Positions 16,386 to 25,425 of a DNA stretch of 34,442 nucleotides are shown here, one piece after another. The stretch covers positions 1 to 34,442 of the forward strand of contig JAAVBO010000013.1 of NCBI GenBank assembly GCA_014803575.1, in the 5' to 3' direction. Made by a program: the position numbers and the translations under genes. The number at the start of each line of letters is the position of its first letter. Within the stretch, counting starts at the first letter, position 1. The notes beneath the pieces are model-generated. The model had not been told where the DNA came from. It searched no databases and worked only from the letters and a program-made list of their open reading frames with translations. Source of the stretch: a bacterium (GTDB lineage: Bacteria; Pseudomonadota; Alphaproteobacteria; Rs-D84; CACZYB01).

Positions 16386-19300
16386 TTATTTTTTCATTTC
16401 CAAGTTAAGACCAAGTGATTTGATTTCTTTAACCAAAACATTGAAACTTTCTGGTGTTCCATATTCAAAGTCATAATTTCCACGAACAATAGATTCGTAA
16501 ACTTTTGTTCTTCCGGAAACGTCATCAGACTTTACTGTCAACATTTCTTGTAATGTATATGCAGCACCGAATGCCTCCAATGCCCACACTTCCATTTCAC
16601 CAAATCTTTGACCACCGAATTGAGCTTTACCACCCAAAGGTTGTTGTGTAACCAAAGAGTAAGGTCCAACAGAACGAGCATGGATTTTTTCATCAACCAA
16701 GTGATGAAGTTTTAACATATACATATAACCGACTGTCACAGGACAATCAAACTTTTCACCGGTTTCACCGTTATAAAGTTCAACTTGACCGGATGAATCA
16801 AGTCCTGCCTCAGTTAAAAGTTCGGAAATATCAGATTCTTTTGCACCATCAAATACCGGCGTAGCCATAGGCACACCATTTGAAATTGAATCTGCATAAG
16901 ATTTAATTTCTTCATCTGTAAAGTCTTTAAGTTCTCTATCATAAATTTCTTTACCATAGATTTTTTCCAACTTTGCACGGATATCCGCTACATTAAGTTC
17001 CTTGTTATAAACACGTTCCATCATTTGACCTATTTGAATACCAAGTCCCTTTGCAGCCCATCCAAGATGAGTTTCCAAAATTTGACCAACATTCATACGG
17101 CTTGGCACACCAAGAGGATTTAATACTATATCCACAGGAGTACCGTCTGCCTGATATGGCATATCTTCAACCGGAACAACCCTTGAAACAATACCCTTGT
17201 TTCCGTGACGTCCAGCCATCTTATCACCGATTTGAAGTTTTCTTTTAACAGCAATAAATACCTTTACAACCTTTAATACACCAGGAAGAAGGTCATTACC
17301 CTGTTTAACCTTTTCAATCTTGTCATCAAATTTTGCATCTGTCTTTTTCAAAACTTCTTCAAATTCAGCAATCATTGAAAGCAATGCTTCTTGTGATTTT
17401 TCATTTTCTAGCTTTACTTTTGCAAGCTTAGATGATGGAATACCATCCAAATCAGAAGCTTTTAATGTAGCACCCTTTGATGCAACATCTTTTGGTGCTT
17501 CGGCAACAACTTTACCATCAAGGAAGTTTTTCAACTTTTCATTGAAGCCAAGTTCCAAAATTTGCTTTTCATCATTTCTGTCTTTGTTAAGTTTTTCAAT
17601 TTCCATATATTCGATTGAAAGCGCACGTTCATCCTTTTGAATACCACGACGGAAGAACATACGAACATCCAACACTGTTCCTTCTGTTCCAGGTGGAACT
17701 CTTAATGAAGTATCACGAACTTCGGTTGCCTTTTCACCAAATATTGCACGAAGAAGTTTTTCTTCCGGTGTCACAGGAGTTTCACCCTTTGGTGTAACTT
17801 TACCAACCAAAATATCGCCAGCTTTAACATGGGCACCTATATGAATAACACCGGTTTCATCCAAGTTTTTCAATGCTTCCGCACCAACATTTGGAATATC
17901 ACGGGTAATTTCTTCCGGACCCAACTTTGTATCACGCGCAGTTTCTTCAAATTCAGCAATATGAACAGAAGTAAACACATCATCCTTTACAATCTTTTCA
18001 CTTATAACGATAGCATCTTCGTAGTTATAACCTTGCCAAGGCATAAATGCGACACGCACATTTCTACCAAGAGCCAATTCACCCATATCTGTACATGGAC
18101 CATCGGCAATTATATCACCAGCCTTAACCTTATCACCAACATTGACAATAGGTTTTTGATTAATACAAGTATCTTGGTTTGACCTTGCATATTTTTGAAG
18201 TCTGTAAATATCAACACCAGTTGCTGATTTTGATTTTTTACCAGTTGCCTGAATAACGATTCTTGAACCGTCAACTTGTGTAACTATACCATCATTTTCC
18301 GCTTGTATAGTAGCCTTAGAATCGGTTGCAACACGATATTCCATACCGGTTCCGACAAACGGAGCTTCTGATTTTACAAGTGGAACAGCTTGACGTTGCA
18401 TGTTTGACCCCATCAACGCACGGTTAGCATCGTCGTTTTCAAGGAAAGGTATCAAAGCAGCAGCCACAGAAACAAGTTGTTTTGGTGAAACGTCCATCAA
18501 AGTAATTTCACTTGCAGGAAGCAACACAAATTCACCATCTTTACGGCAACTTACCAAATCCTCCGCGAAACTTCCATCTTTGTTTAAAACAGAGTTTGCC
18601 TGAGCAATGATATATTTATTTTCTTCCATCGCAGAAACATAAATAATTTCATCTGTAACTTTACCGTCAACAACTTTTCTGTATGGTGTTTCAATGAAAC
18701 CATATTTATTTATCACAGCATAAGATGCGAGTGAGTTAATAAGACCGATGTTTTGACCTTCCGGTGTTTCAATAGGACAAATACGTCCGTAATGTGTAGG
18801 ATGAACGTCTCGAACTTCAAATCCTGCACGTTCTCTTGTCAATCCGCCAGGACCAAGTGCAGACAATCTTCTTTTATGTGTAATTTCGGAAAGAGGATTG
18901 TTTTGATCCATAAATTGTGAAAGTTGAGAAGAACCCAAGAACTCTTTCACAGCAGAAAGCACAGGTCTTGCATTAACTAAATCTTGTGGCATAACAGAAT
19001 CTATTTGAGCAGAGGACATTTTTTCCCTTATTGCTCTTTCCATTCTGACAATACCGATTCTGTATTGATTTTCAAGGAGTTCACCAACCGCACGAATACG
19101 TCTGTTGGAAAGGTTATCAATATCATCAATTTCACCTTTACCATCCCTTAAATCAACCAAATATTTAATAACTTTGATAACATCATCACGACGAAGAATT
19201 GTTAAACCCTCCGGTGCATCTTCAAATGAAATATCAAGTCTTGTATTCAACTTAAATCTTCCAACAGATGATAAATCATAAAAATCCTTATCAAAGAACA

Positions 19301-20558
19301 TCTTAAAGAACATACTTTCCGCAGATGATACTGTAGGTGGTTCACCCGGACGCATTACTTGATAAATATCAAACAAAGCTTCTTCACGAGTTTTATTTTT
19401 ATCCACAACCAAAGTATTTCTGATATGTGGACCTACTGTCACATTATCAATATAAAGAACGGAAATTTCTTTAATTTTTGCATCTGCAAGTTTTGAAATA
19501 ACTTCTGCGTCAATTTCCTGACCAGCTTCTGCAATAACTTCAAATGTTTCCATATCCAATATATCATCAGACAAATACATACCAGCAGTTGCAAGTTGTT
19601 CATCTGTAATATAAAGTTCGGTCAAACCACCTTCTGCTAATTTTTTTGCATTACGAGGAGAAATTTTTGTTCCCTGTGCAAGAACCACTTCACCATTTTT
19701 TGCATTAACCAAATCATATGCAAATTTAACACTTTTTGTGATAAGTGAAGCATCAAAAGGTTTTTTCCAACCGTTTTTAAATTTTGTAAGTTTTTCTTCA
19801 TTATAGAAAAGTTTAAGTATCTCATTTGATGACATACCAACTTTTTCAATTGTTTCCGGATTTTGCCCCTCTGCAATAGCTTTTTGAACGGCCATTTCTG
19901 TTTCATCATTATAAAAAGATGATAACAAAGAAGTCACAGGGATTTTACGTTTTTTATCAATTCTGACATAAAGAATATCTTTTGCATCAAATTCAAAATC
20001 CAACCAAAAACCGCGTGAAGGAATGATTTTCGCACTAAATAATAATTTACCGCTTGCATGAGTTTTTCCTTCGTCATGTGTAAAGAATGCACCAGGTGAA
20101 CGTTGCATTTGTGAAACGAATACACGCTCTGTTCCATTAAATATCAATGTGCCTTTATCTGTCATAAGAGGCACTTCACCCATAAATATTTCTTGTTCTT
20201 TAACATCTTTTATGGATTTATTTCCTTCGTCATCTATATCCCAAATAATAAGTCTTAATGTCACACGAAGAGGTGCCGCGAAAGTAAGTCCGCGACGAAG
20301 ACATTCTTCTGCATCATATTTTGGAGCATCAAATTCATATTTAACAAATTCTAAATCAACAAGTCCGGAAAAATCATGTATAGGAAATACAGATTTGAAA
20401 ACGGCTTGTATACCGACATCTTTTCTTTCTTCGGGTTTTTCTTCTAATTGAAGGAAACTTTTATAAGATTCTTCTTGAATTTTAATAAGATTTGGAACAT
20501 CAATAGGAGCTTTAATTTTACCAAAGTCTTTTCTGATTCTTTTATAAGCATTAAACAT
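16386..20558 (-). CDS. rpoB: RNA polymerase beta subunit
   Basis: 1390 residues. The rifampicin-binding region is present in wild-type form: [20 protein letters not shown], then [17 protein letters not shown]. The residues equivalent to E. coli D516, H526 and S531 are unchanged. The C-terminal clamp parts ([39 protein letters not shown]) are intact. An insertion of about 100 residues near 290-390 is lineage-specific in position, as expected for proteobacteria. It is downstream of rplL with a 166-nt spacer and upstream of rpoC. Confidence 0.99.
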   Translation of the reverse strand: MFNAYKRIRKDFGKIKAPIDVPNLIKIQEESYKSFLQLEEKPEERKDVGIQAVFKSVFPIHDFSGLVDLEFVKYEFDAPKYDAEECLRRGLTFAAPLRVTLRLIIWDIDDEGNKSIKDVKEQEIFMGEVPLMTDKGTLIFNGTERVFVSQMQRSPGAFFTHDEGKTHASGKLLFSAKIIPSRGFWLDFEFDAKDILYVRIDKKRKIPVTSLLSSFYNDETEMAVQKAIAEGQNPETIEKVGMSSNEILKLFYNEEKLTKFKNGWKKPFDASLITKSVKFAYDLVNAKNGEVVLAQGTKISPRNAKKLAEGGLTELYITDEQLATAGMYLSDDILDMETFEVIAEAGQEIDAEVISKLADAKIKEISVLYIDNVTVGPHIRNTLVVDKNKTREEALFDIYQVMRPGEPPTVSSAESMFFKMFFDKDFYDLSSVGRFKLNTRLDISFEDAPEGLTILRRDDVIKVIKYLVDLRDGKGEIDDIDNLSNRRIRAVGELLENQYRIGIVRMERAIREKMSSAQIDSVMPQDLVNARPVLSAVKEFLGSSQLSQFMDQNNPLSEITHKRRLSALGPGGLTRERAGFEVRDVHPTHYGRICPIETPEGQNIGLINSLASYAVINKYGFIETPYRKVVDGKVTDEIIYVSAMEENKYIIAQANSVLNKDGSFAEDLVSCRKDGEFVLLPASEITLMDVSPKQLVSVAAALIPFLENDDANRALMGSNMQRQAVPLVKSEAPFVGTGMEYRVATDSKATIQAENDGIVTQVDGSRIVIQATGKKSKSATGVDIYRLQKYARSNQDTCINQKPIVNVGDKVKAGDIIADGPCTDMGELALGRNVRVAFMPWQGYNYEDAIVISEKIVKDDVFTSVHIAEFEETARDTKLGPEEITRDIPNVGAEALKNLDETGVIHIGAHVKAGDILVGKVTPKGETPVTPEEKLLRAIFGEKATEVRDTSLRVPPGTEGTVLDVRMFFRRGIQKDERALSIEYMEIEKLNKDRNDEKQILELGFNEKLKNFLDGKVVAEAPKDVASKGATLKASDLDGIPSSKLAKVKLENEKSQEALLSMIAEFEEVLKKTDAKFDDKIEKVKQGNDLLPGVLKVVKVFIAVKRKLQIGDKMAGRHGNKGIVSRVVPVEDMPYQADGTPVDIVLNPLGVPSRMNVGQILETHLGWAAKGLGIQIGQMMERVYNKELNVADIRAKLEKIYGKEIYDRELKDFTDEEIKSYADSISNGVPMATPVFDGAKESDISELLTEAGLDSSGQVELYNGETGEKFDCPVTVGYMYMLKLHHLVDEKIHARSVGPYSLVTQQPLGGKAQFGGQRFGEMEVWALEAFGAAYTLQEMLTVKSDDVSGRTKVYESIVRGNYDFEYGTPESFNVLVKEIKSLGLNLEMKK

Positions 20559-20673
20559 ATTTTTATCCTTTTTTGTTTTTTGGCTTGAACCTTAAAAGTT
20601 TATCATCTTTTTAAAGTCTCAAATTAACTTTTTTTGCTTTTTTAATACTACAGTCGGCTAAAAATCCGAAAGG

Positions 20674-20703
20674 GAGGAAGAAGAAAAGCTAATCTTCAAC
20701 CTC
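20674..20703 (-). promoter_or_regulatory. Stem-loop in the rplL-rpoB spacer
   Basis: 20674-20683 pairs with 20694-20703 (8 of 10 bp). It lies in the 166-nt spacer (20559-20724), where E. coli has an attenuator and an RNase III processing site. There is no T-run directly after, so processing is more likely than strong termination. I see no gene in the spacer. Confidence 0.35.
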
Positions 20704-20724
20704 CACCAATAATATAATTAGAAC

Positions 20725-21093
20725 TTATTTAAGTTCAACAGTTGCACCAGCACCTTCTAATTTTGCTTTCATTTCTTCAGCAGCTGTTTTTGCAACACCT
20801 TCTTTAATTGTCTTTGGTGCGCCATCAACTAAGTCTTTTGCATCTTTTAAACCAAGTCCAGTGATTTCACGAACTTCTTTAATAACTGCAATCTTGTTTC
20901 CACCAGCAGATACAAGAACAACATCAAATTCTGATTTTTCTTCTGCTGCTGCACCAGCTGCTGCACCACCTGCCATTACAACAGGAGCTGCTGCTGAAAC
21001 GCCCCAACGTTCTTCTAATTTTTTTGAAAGCTCTGCTGCTTCCATAACTGTTAATTGGTCAAGTTCACCCATAATTTTTTCTAAATCTGCCAT
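20725..21093 (-). CDS. rplL: 50S ribosomal protein L7/L12
   Basis: 122 residues. The N-terminal dimer domain ([27 protein letters not shown]) is followed by an Ala/Gly hinge (about 35-50) and the C-terminal factor-binding domain ([20 protein letters not shown]...[21 protein letters not shown]). It recruits EF-Tu, EF-G and IF2 to the ribosome. It is 47 nt after rplJ and under the same L10 leader control. Confidence 0.98.
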   Translation of the reverse strand: MADLEKIMGELDQLTVMEAAELSKKLEERWGVSAAAPVVMAGGAAAGAAAEEKSEFDVVLVSAGGNKIAVIKEVREITGLGLKDAKDLVDGAPKTIKEGVAKTAAEEMKAKLEGAGATVELK

Positions 21094-21140
21094 TTTTTTA
21101 TCCTTTTTTTTATTTTTAAATGGTTAATATTATTTTTGTT

Positions 21141-21623
21141 TTAAGCCGCTTCTTTTTCAGAATAAGCTTTGAAAACTCTTGCAAGATTTCCAGCAGGAGC
21201 GGAAAGGACAGCACAAATCTTAGCCCTAGCTTCATCAAGAGATGGAAGCATAGCAACCGATTTAACACCGGCAACATCCAAGATTTCATTGCCCATTGCA
21301 CCACCAAGTATTTCAACCTTGTCATTTTCCTTTGCAAAATTAAAAATAACTTTTGCAGAAGATACTGGATCCTTTGAAAATGCAATCAATGTTGAACCTT
21401 TGAAAAGTGGAGCAAGTCCTTCAAAGTTAGTTCCGTTCAAAGCAAGCTTTGTAAGTCTATTTTGTGTAACTTTGATTGTTGCATCAAGATCCAACGCTTT
21501 CTTTCTTAAATCGGAAATTTCTGAAACTGTTAATCCTTTAAAAGAAGCAACAACAACAGATTCTGATTCTGAAAAAGAAGAGTTAAGTCCTGAAATCCAA
21601 TCTTTTTTATCATTACGATTCAT
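21141..21623 (-). CDS. rplJ: 50S ribosomal protein L10
   Basis: 160 residues. It begins MNRNDKKDWISGLNSSFSES and shows the conserved TVSEISDLRKKALDLDATIKVTQNRLTKLA. The short C-terminal helix (LARVFKAYSEKEAA) is where L7/L12 dimers attach. It forms the stalk base and, as L10-L12, represses its own mRNA in other bacteria. The matching leader RNA is visible upstream (21722-21780). Confidence 0.97.
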   Translation of the reverse strand: MNRNDKKDWISGLNSSFSESESVVVASFKGLTVSEISDLRKKALDLDATIKVTQNRLTKLALNGTNFEGLAPLFKGSTLIAFSKDPVSSAKVIFNFAKENDKVEILGGAMGNEILDVAGVKSVAMLPSLDEARAKICAVLSAPAGNLARVFKAYSEKEAA

Positions 21624-21721
21624 TTACAAACCTTTCTTTTTTTCTTGGTTAATATTAAGTTTTAAAACATTTTATTTTAAAACCGCCCTTCTTGCCCAAG
21701 ATAAAAATTTTAAATTTTTCT

Positions 21722-21780
21722 CTTGTCTTGGTAGGGAGGAAAAATCCATTTAAGTTTACACCCCTACTGTCTTGGACAAG
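21722..21780 (-). ncRNA. L10 leader (autoregulatory rplJ mRNA element)
   Basis: On the minus strand CTTGTC (21780-21775) pairs with GACAAG (21727-21722), and GTAGGG (21767-21762) pairs with CCCTAC (21736-21731). The asymmetric internal loop (CAAGACA opposite CAA) is a kink-turn-like feature of L10 leaders. It sits about 100 nt upstream of rplJ in the 172-nt spacer after rplA. By family knowledge L10-(L12)4 binds it to reduce rplJL translation. Confidence 0.8.
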
Positions 21781-21795
21781 TATTTTTGTTGGCAA

Positions 21796-22488
21796 TTATT
21801 TCAAATCGCCCAAATCTATTCTTAAACCAACACCTTGTGTTGATGAAAGAGTTACTTTTTTAAGATATGTTCCCTTTGATGTAGCAGGCTTTGCCTTAAC
21901 AATAACATCAATAAATGCACGAACATTTTCTTCTAATTTAGCTTCACCAAAAGACATTTTACCGACACCAGCATGAACAACACCAGCTTTTTCCGCACGG
22001 TATTCAACTTGTCCGGCTTTTGCCTTTTCAACTGCTTCTTTAACATTCATTGTCACAGTTCCAAGCTTTGGATTTGGCATTAAACCCTTTGGTCCCAATA
22101 TTTTAGCAACCTTACCAAGAACAGCCATCATATCAGGTGTTGCAATACATCTGTCAAAGTTAATTTGACCTTTCAAGATATTTGCAATCAAATCATCATC
22201 ACCAACTATGTCGGCACCGGCATCTTTTGCCTCAGTTGCCTTTGGTCCCTTAGCAAAAACTGCAACAACACATTTTTTACCGGTTCCATTTGGAAGAGAA
22301 ACCATACCGCGAATATTTTGGTCTGATTGTTTTGTATCAATACCGAGATTCATCGCAACATCAACAGTTTCATCAAACTTTACGGTTGATTTTTCTTTTA
22401 AAACTTTTAAAGCCTCTGATATAGTGTATAACTTTTCTTTATCAAGACCTTCATTCATTTTTTTCATTCTTTTAGATACAAAAGTCAT
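21796..22488 (-). CDS. rplA: 50S ribosomal protein L1
   Basis: 230 residues, normal length. Typical features: KFDETVDVAMNLGIDTKQSDQNIRGMVSLPNGTGK, then GPKGLMPNPKLGTVT and the C-terminal KGTYLKKVTLSSTQGVGLRID. It forms the L1 stalk and represses its own operon through the leader mRNA. It starts four nt after the rplK stop, so translation is coupled. Confidence 0.98.
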   Translation of the reverse strand: MTFVSKRMKKMNEGLDKEKLYTISEALKVLKEKSTVKFDETVDVAMNLGIDTKQSDQNIRGMVSLPNGTGKKCVVAVFAKGPKATEAKDAGADIVGDDDLIANILKGQINFDRCIATPDMMAVLGKVAKILGPKGLMPNPKLGTVTMNVKEAVEKAKAGQVEYRAEKAGVVHAGVGKMSFGEAKLEENVRAFIDVIVKAKPATSKGTYLKKVTLSSTQGVGLRIDLGDLK

Positions 22489-22492
22489 TTTC

Positions 22493-22933
22493 TTAGCCCT
22501 CCACTACATCAACACTCATAGTTTTACATTGACCTTCAACCATAGACATAGCAGCCTCGATTGTGTGGCAGTTCATATCTTTCATCTTTTTTTCAGCAAT
22601 CTCTTTTACCTGAGATTTTGTAAGCTTTCCAACAGATGGACCTTGACCAGGAGTTTTACTTCCTGATTTAATACCTGCAGATTTTTTAATCATAAAACTA
22701 ACAGGAGGTAATTTAACTACAAAATCAAAAGATTTATCTTTGTAAACAGTAATAATAACTGGACAAGGGACACCCTTTTCCAAATCAGCTGTTTTATCAT
22801 TAAATGCTTTACAGAATTCCATAATATTCACACCTGCTTGACCAAGAGCTGGACCAACAGGAGGTGAAGGATTAGCAGAACCCGCAGCAATTTGCAATTT
22901 TACATATTTTGCAATTTCTTTTTTGGATGCCAT
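22493..22933 (-). CDS. rplK: 50S ribosomal protein L11
   Basis: 146 residues. The Pro-rich motif [27 protein letters not shown] and the rRNA-binding part ([27 protein letters not shown]) are canonical. It forms the GTPase-associated centre. An AAAGGAG Shine-Dalgarno is present. It is first in the rplK-rplA pair, downstream of nusG and a small ORF. Confidence 0.98.
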   Translation of the reverse strand: MASKKEIAKYVKLQIAAGSANPSPPVGPALGQAGVNIMEFCKAFNDKTADLEKGVPCPVIITVYKDKSFDFVVKLPPVSFMIKKSAGIKSGSKTPGQGPSVGKLTKSQVKEIAEKKMKDMNCHTIEAAMSMVEGQCKTMSVDVVEG

Positions 22934-22967
22934 TTTAAACTCCTTTTTTTACTTTGTTATTAGGAAT

Positions 22968-22996
22968 GGTAGTGTGGTTATGGCGAACCTACTACC
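22968..22996 (-). promoter_or_regulatory. Candidate L1 operator in the rplK leader
   Basis: On the minus strand GGTAGT (22996-22991) pairs with ACTACC (22973-22968), and inside it GGTT (22989-22986) with AACC (22979-22976), with an asymmetric bulge between. Position just upstream of rplK fits the site where L1 represses rplK-rplA. I cannot confirm the exact consensus by eye. Confidence 0.5.
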
Positions 22997-23004
22997 GGTT
23001 AAAT

Positions 23005-23175
23005 TTATCTTTCATTACTATATCGGCATTGTGAACACAATCCCTTGCAAACATAATCAACAGGAACCTTTGGTAAATTTTCCACTTTCTCTTCAGGTAT
23101 TCCAAATTCAACCTTTGGAAAGAAAGACTTCAACCCGTCAACTATACAATATTTAATAAAAAACATTTTGTTCAT
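23005..23175 (-). CDS. Small ORF between nusG and rplK, 56 aa
   Basis: A complete reading frame of 56 codons fills most of the 250-nt nusG-rplK spacer. It starts at ATG 23175, eight nt after the nusG stop, with TAGGT overlapping that stop as a weak ribosome binding site; it ends at TAA 23007-23005. The product starts MNKMFFIKYCIVDGLKSFFP, has an acidic/Pro-rich middle (EFGIPEEKVENLPKVPVDY) and a C-terminal CX3CX2C cluster (Cys43, 47, 50) in YVCKGLCSQCRYSNER. The Cys cluster could bind a metal. I do not recognise it. Gene position in a core operon and a sensible residue mix support it, but its size leaves doubt. Confidence 0.5.
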   Translation of the reverse strand: MNKMFFIKYCIVDGLKSFFPKVEFGIPEEKVENLPKVPVDYVCKGLCSQCRYSNER

Positions 23176-23183
23176 TTTTTTAC

Positions 23184-23756
23184 CTATAATTTCTCAACTT
23201 GATTAAATTCCAAATCAACTTGTGTAGGTCTTCCAAAGATAGAAACAGAAACTTTCACTCTTTGTTTTTCATCATCAATTTTTTCAATTACACCGTTAAA
23301 TGATGCAAATGGACCTTCACAAACTTTAACTTGTTCACCAACTTCATATTTAATATCCGAAACAAAACTTTCATCTGTGTTTTCCAATCTGTGAATAAGA
23401 TTTTCCGCATCCCTTTCACTAACAGGAGAAGGTTTAGTTCTTGAACCCAAAAATCCAGAAACAAGAGGAATATCACGAACCATATGCCAAGTATCATCAT
23501 TCATAACCATACGGATAAGCACATATCCAGGGAAGAACTTTTTTTCTACCTTAACCTTTTTACCTTGTTTAATTTCGGTTGTTTCTTGTGTAGGAATAAG
23601 GATTTCCACAAAAGAATCTTCCATTTTCTGTTTTTTAATTTTTTCTTCCAAACGTTTAACAACAGCCTTTTCACAACCGGAATGCACATAAACAATATAC
23701 CATCTTGCACTATCATTTTTAGGTTGTTCTACCGTTTTTTGTTCTGTAATATCCAT
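23184..23756 (-). CDS. nusG: Transcription termination/antitermination factor NusG
   Basis: 190 residues. The NGN domain (RWYIVYVHSGCEKAVVKRLEE; KKFFPGYVLIRMVMNDDTWHMVRDIPLVSGFLG) and the KOW motif (GEQVKVCEGPFASFNGVIEKID) are complete. NusG binds RNA polymerase, suppresses pausing, and links to Rho and ribosomes. It follows secE by 18 nt. Confidence 0.98.
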   Translation of the reverse strand: MDITEQKTVEQPKNDSARWYIVYVHSGCEKAVVKRLEEKIKKQKMEDSFVEILIPTQETTEIKQGKKVKVEKKFFPGYVLIRMVMNDDTWHMVRDIPLVSGFLGSRTKPSPVSERDAENLIHRLENTDESFVSDIKYEVGEQVKVCEGPFASFNGVIEKIDDEKQRVKVSVSIFGRPTQVDLEFNQVEKL

Positions 23757-23774
23757 AATCCTATCCTTTATTAA

Positions 23775-23963
23775 TTAAAAGTTAAAAACAAAACTCATAA
23801 GCCACATAAAAAATCTGTCTACAAGAAAGAAAAACAAAGCAAACAAGATTGAAAACACAAAAATCATAACAGCAGAAGACACCGTTTCACGTTTAGTAGG
23901 CCAGACAACCTTAGCCATTTCCTGCTTTACTTGTTCAAAAAAATTAACAATTTTACCAAACAT
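23775..23963 (-). CDS. secE: Preprotein translocase subunit SecE
   Basis: 62 residues, the short single-helix form common outside enterics. It begins [27 protein letters not shown], with the conserved VxWPTKxE amphipathic motif, followed by one membrane helix (about 29-55). It clamps SecY in the inner membrane. It lies between tRNA-Trp and nusG, the standard order. Confidence 0.96.
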   Translation of the reverse strand: MFGKIVNFFEQVKQEMAKVVWPTKRETVSSAVMIFVFSILFALFFFLVDRFFMWLMSFVFNF

Positions 23964-24054
23964 TCAACAACCTCACTTTGTTTCAGTAAACAAATCTTCC
24001 CGATTCGTTTTTATATATAAACTCTTATAAACATAAGGTTTTACCTTAGTTTTA

Positions 24055-24130
24055 TGGCAGGGGCAGAAGGATTCGAACCCACGACCAACGGTTTTGGAGA
24101 CCGCTACTCTACCAGCTGAGCTATACCCCT
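24055..24130 (-). tRNA. tRNA-Trp (anticodon CCA)
   Basis: Minus strand. Acceptor AGGGGTA (24130-24124) pairs with TGCCCCT, discriminator G, encoded CCA (24057-24055). The anticodon loop CTCCAAA gives CCA. The T arm contains GGGTTCGAATCC. It sits upstream of secE, as in many alphaproteobacteria, but the tuf gene expected before it is missing here. Confidence 0.97.
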
Positions 24131-24165
24131 ATCTATTTGATTTTACGGAATATAGTAAAACTAGC

Positions 24166-24194
24166 TCTATATAAGTAGAAAGAGTCTACACCAA
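24166..24194 (-). promoter_or_regulatory. Candidate promoter of tRNA-Trp-secE-nusG
   Basis: On the minus strand TTGGTG (24194-24189), 17-nt spacer, TATAGA (24171-24166). Moderate match at a sensible distance before the tRNA. Confidence 0.4.
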
Positions 24195-24314
24195 AATCCC
24201 TTGTAAAATCAAGTATTTTTTTAAAGCCTCAATAATATACACAATTTTTTTTATAATTTCAATCAAAAAGTCTTAAAAAAGATTCATATTCTGCCACTTT
24301 CCGGAAAAAAAAGA

Positions 24315-24343
24315 TTGACTTTACCCCACCCCCACCATAATAT
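24315..24343 (+). promoter_or_regulatory. Promoter of the gene at 24378
   Basis: TTGACT (24315-24320), 17-nt spacer, TAATAT (24338-24343). The TTG here can be misread as a start codon. Confidence 0.6.
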
Positions 24344-24377
24344 AATCTGCAAAGATAAACAAAAGAAAGGTTTTGTT

Positions 24378-25328
24378 ATGAAAAAAAATACTGCAAACAA
24401 AGAAAATGCTATAAGCTTTTTTGATGCATACGTAAAAATGTTGGATGAAAAGGCTTATAAAGAAGAAATCGAAGCTTTAAAGGATAAAAATGGACACTTG
24501 CATTTTAGATATGGAAAATGGAAACCTTTTCACAGATACGACATTCTTATAAAAGAACTAAAAAGGATAATGGAGCGTTATCACAAAGACGGACAGGATA
24601 TATACGAACAATTCGTCGCCGAAATAAATGAAACAAATTATCCGACAGAGATAAAAGAAAAACTTTTGGCTGATATTAAAAATGATTTATTCTCAAAACC
24701 TTCTGAAAATAAAGAAGAGAATAAAAAAGAAAATAAAAAAGAAATAAAGGAAATAGAAAATCTTCTAACCTCTTTACATCTTCCAAAATATCTATTCAAC
24801 TATGGACTATATGATTGCGTAAATCCAAAGGAAGCAATAAAAAAACTTTCACCCCTTTCTCTTGATATGCAAAAAAAGATAGTAAGAAATTACGGCAATG
24901 TTTTAGAATTTTTTGAAAATCCATCAAAGGAATTATGCTTATATACTATCAAGGAAAAAGATTCACATATATGCAGAATCCCTGAAAAATATCAAAACGA
25001 CCTTGACATTCAACTCGCTATAATTGAAAAGACTTCTTATTTTCCTGTAAAAAAGATAAAACTTCTTCCACAGGCAAGAATTGAATACATAAAGAAATAT
25101 CCAGAGGAAATCATAAGAGAAATAACTAAATTTAATTATAATCAAGAAGAAAGACTAACCATTTATGATTTAAACAAGGAAGAATTGGAAATCTATCAAC
25201 AATCAATTGAAAAATACTTTGTAAACAAAGTCAAAAATGACCCTATATACATAAAGGAAATAAAAAATCCTTCCGCAGTTATAAAAGAAACTGCTTTAAA
25301 GGCATTCAAAGAACAATATACAAGATAA
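24378..25328 (+). CDS. Hypothetical helical Lys/Glu-rich protein, 316 aa
   Basis: Not recognised. The start is ATG 24378, after GAAAGG; the open frame extends upstream to a TTG that is really the -35 box. The N-terminal domain (about 1-105) contains HLHFRYGKWKPFHRYDILIKELKRIMERYHK. A low-complexity KEENKKENKKE linker follows (about 114-128). The C-terminal half consists of short helical units (PKEAIKKLSPLSLDMQKKIVRNYG; QNDLDIQLAIIEKTSYF; QARIEYIKKYPEEIIREI) that resemble degenerate helical repeats, vaguely like DUF4116-type repeats. No signal peptide and no membrane helix. It is monocistronic with its own promoter; aspS downstream also has its own. Confidence 0.65.
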   Translation: MKKNTANKENAISFFDAYVKMLDEKAYKEEIEALKDKNGHLHFRYGKWKPFHRYDILIKELKRIMERYHKDGQDIYEQFVAEINETNYPTEIKEKLLADIKNDLFSKPSENKEENKKENKKEIKEIENLLTSLHLPKYLFNYGLYDCVNPKEAIKKLSPLSLDMQKKIVRNYGNVLEFFENPSKELCLYTIKEKDSHICRIPEKYQNDLDIQLAIIEKTSYFPVKKIKLLPQARIEYIKKYPEEIIREITKFNYNQEERLTIYDLNKEELEIYQQSIEKYFVNKVKNDPIYIKEIKNPSAVIKETALKAFKEQYTR

Positions 25329-25367
25329 ATTTCCATTCAAAATATTTTTACAAAAACTAAAAATACT

Positions 25368-25396
25368 TTGACTCTCATACTAAAATTTATTATGAT
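25368..25396 (+). promoter_or_regulatory. Promoter of aspS
   Basis: TTGACT (25368-25373), 17-nt spacer, TATGAT (25391-25396); 29 nt before the start codon. Strong match. Confidence 0.7.
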
Positions 25397-25425
25397 ACTT
25401 CAAAATAAATTAAAAAGAGGTAAAA

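Noticed and set aside
21169-21753. 194-codon plus-strand frame opposite rplJ
   Set aside because: Antisense shadow of rplJ and the L10 leader; the minus-strand products are certain.
22923-23156. Plus-strand frame of 77 codons opposite the nusG-rplK spacer
   Set aside because: No ribosome binding site, and it is antisense to the more plausible small ORF, the hairpin and the operon direction.
24315-24377. TTG start extending the gene at 24378 by 21 codons
   Set aside because: The TTG is part of a TTGACT -35 box followed by a -10 at 17 nt; ATG 24378 has the ribosome binding site.
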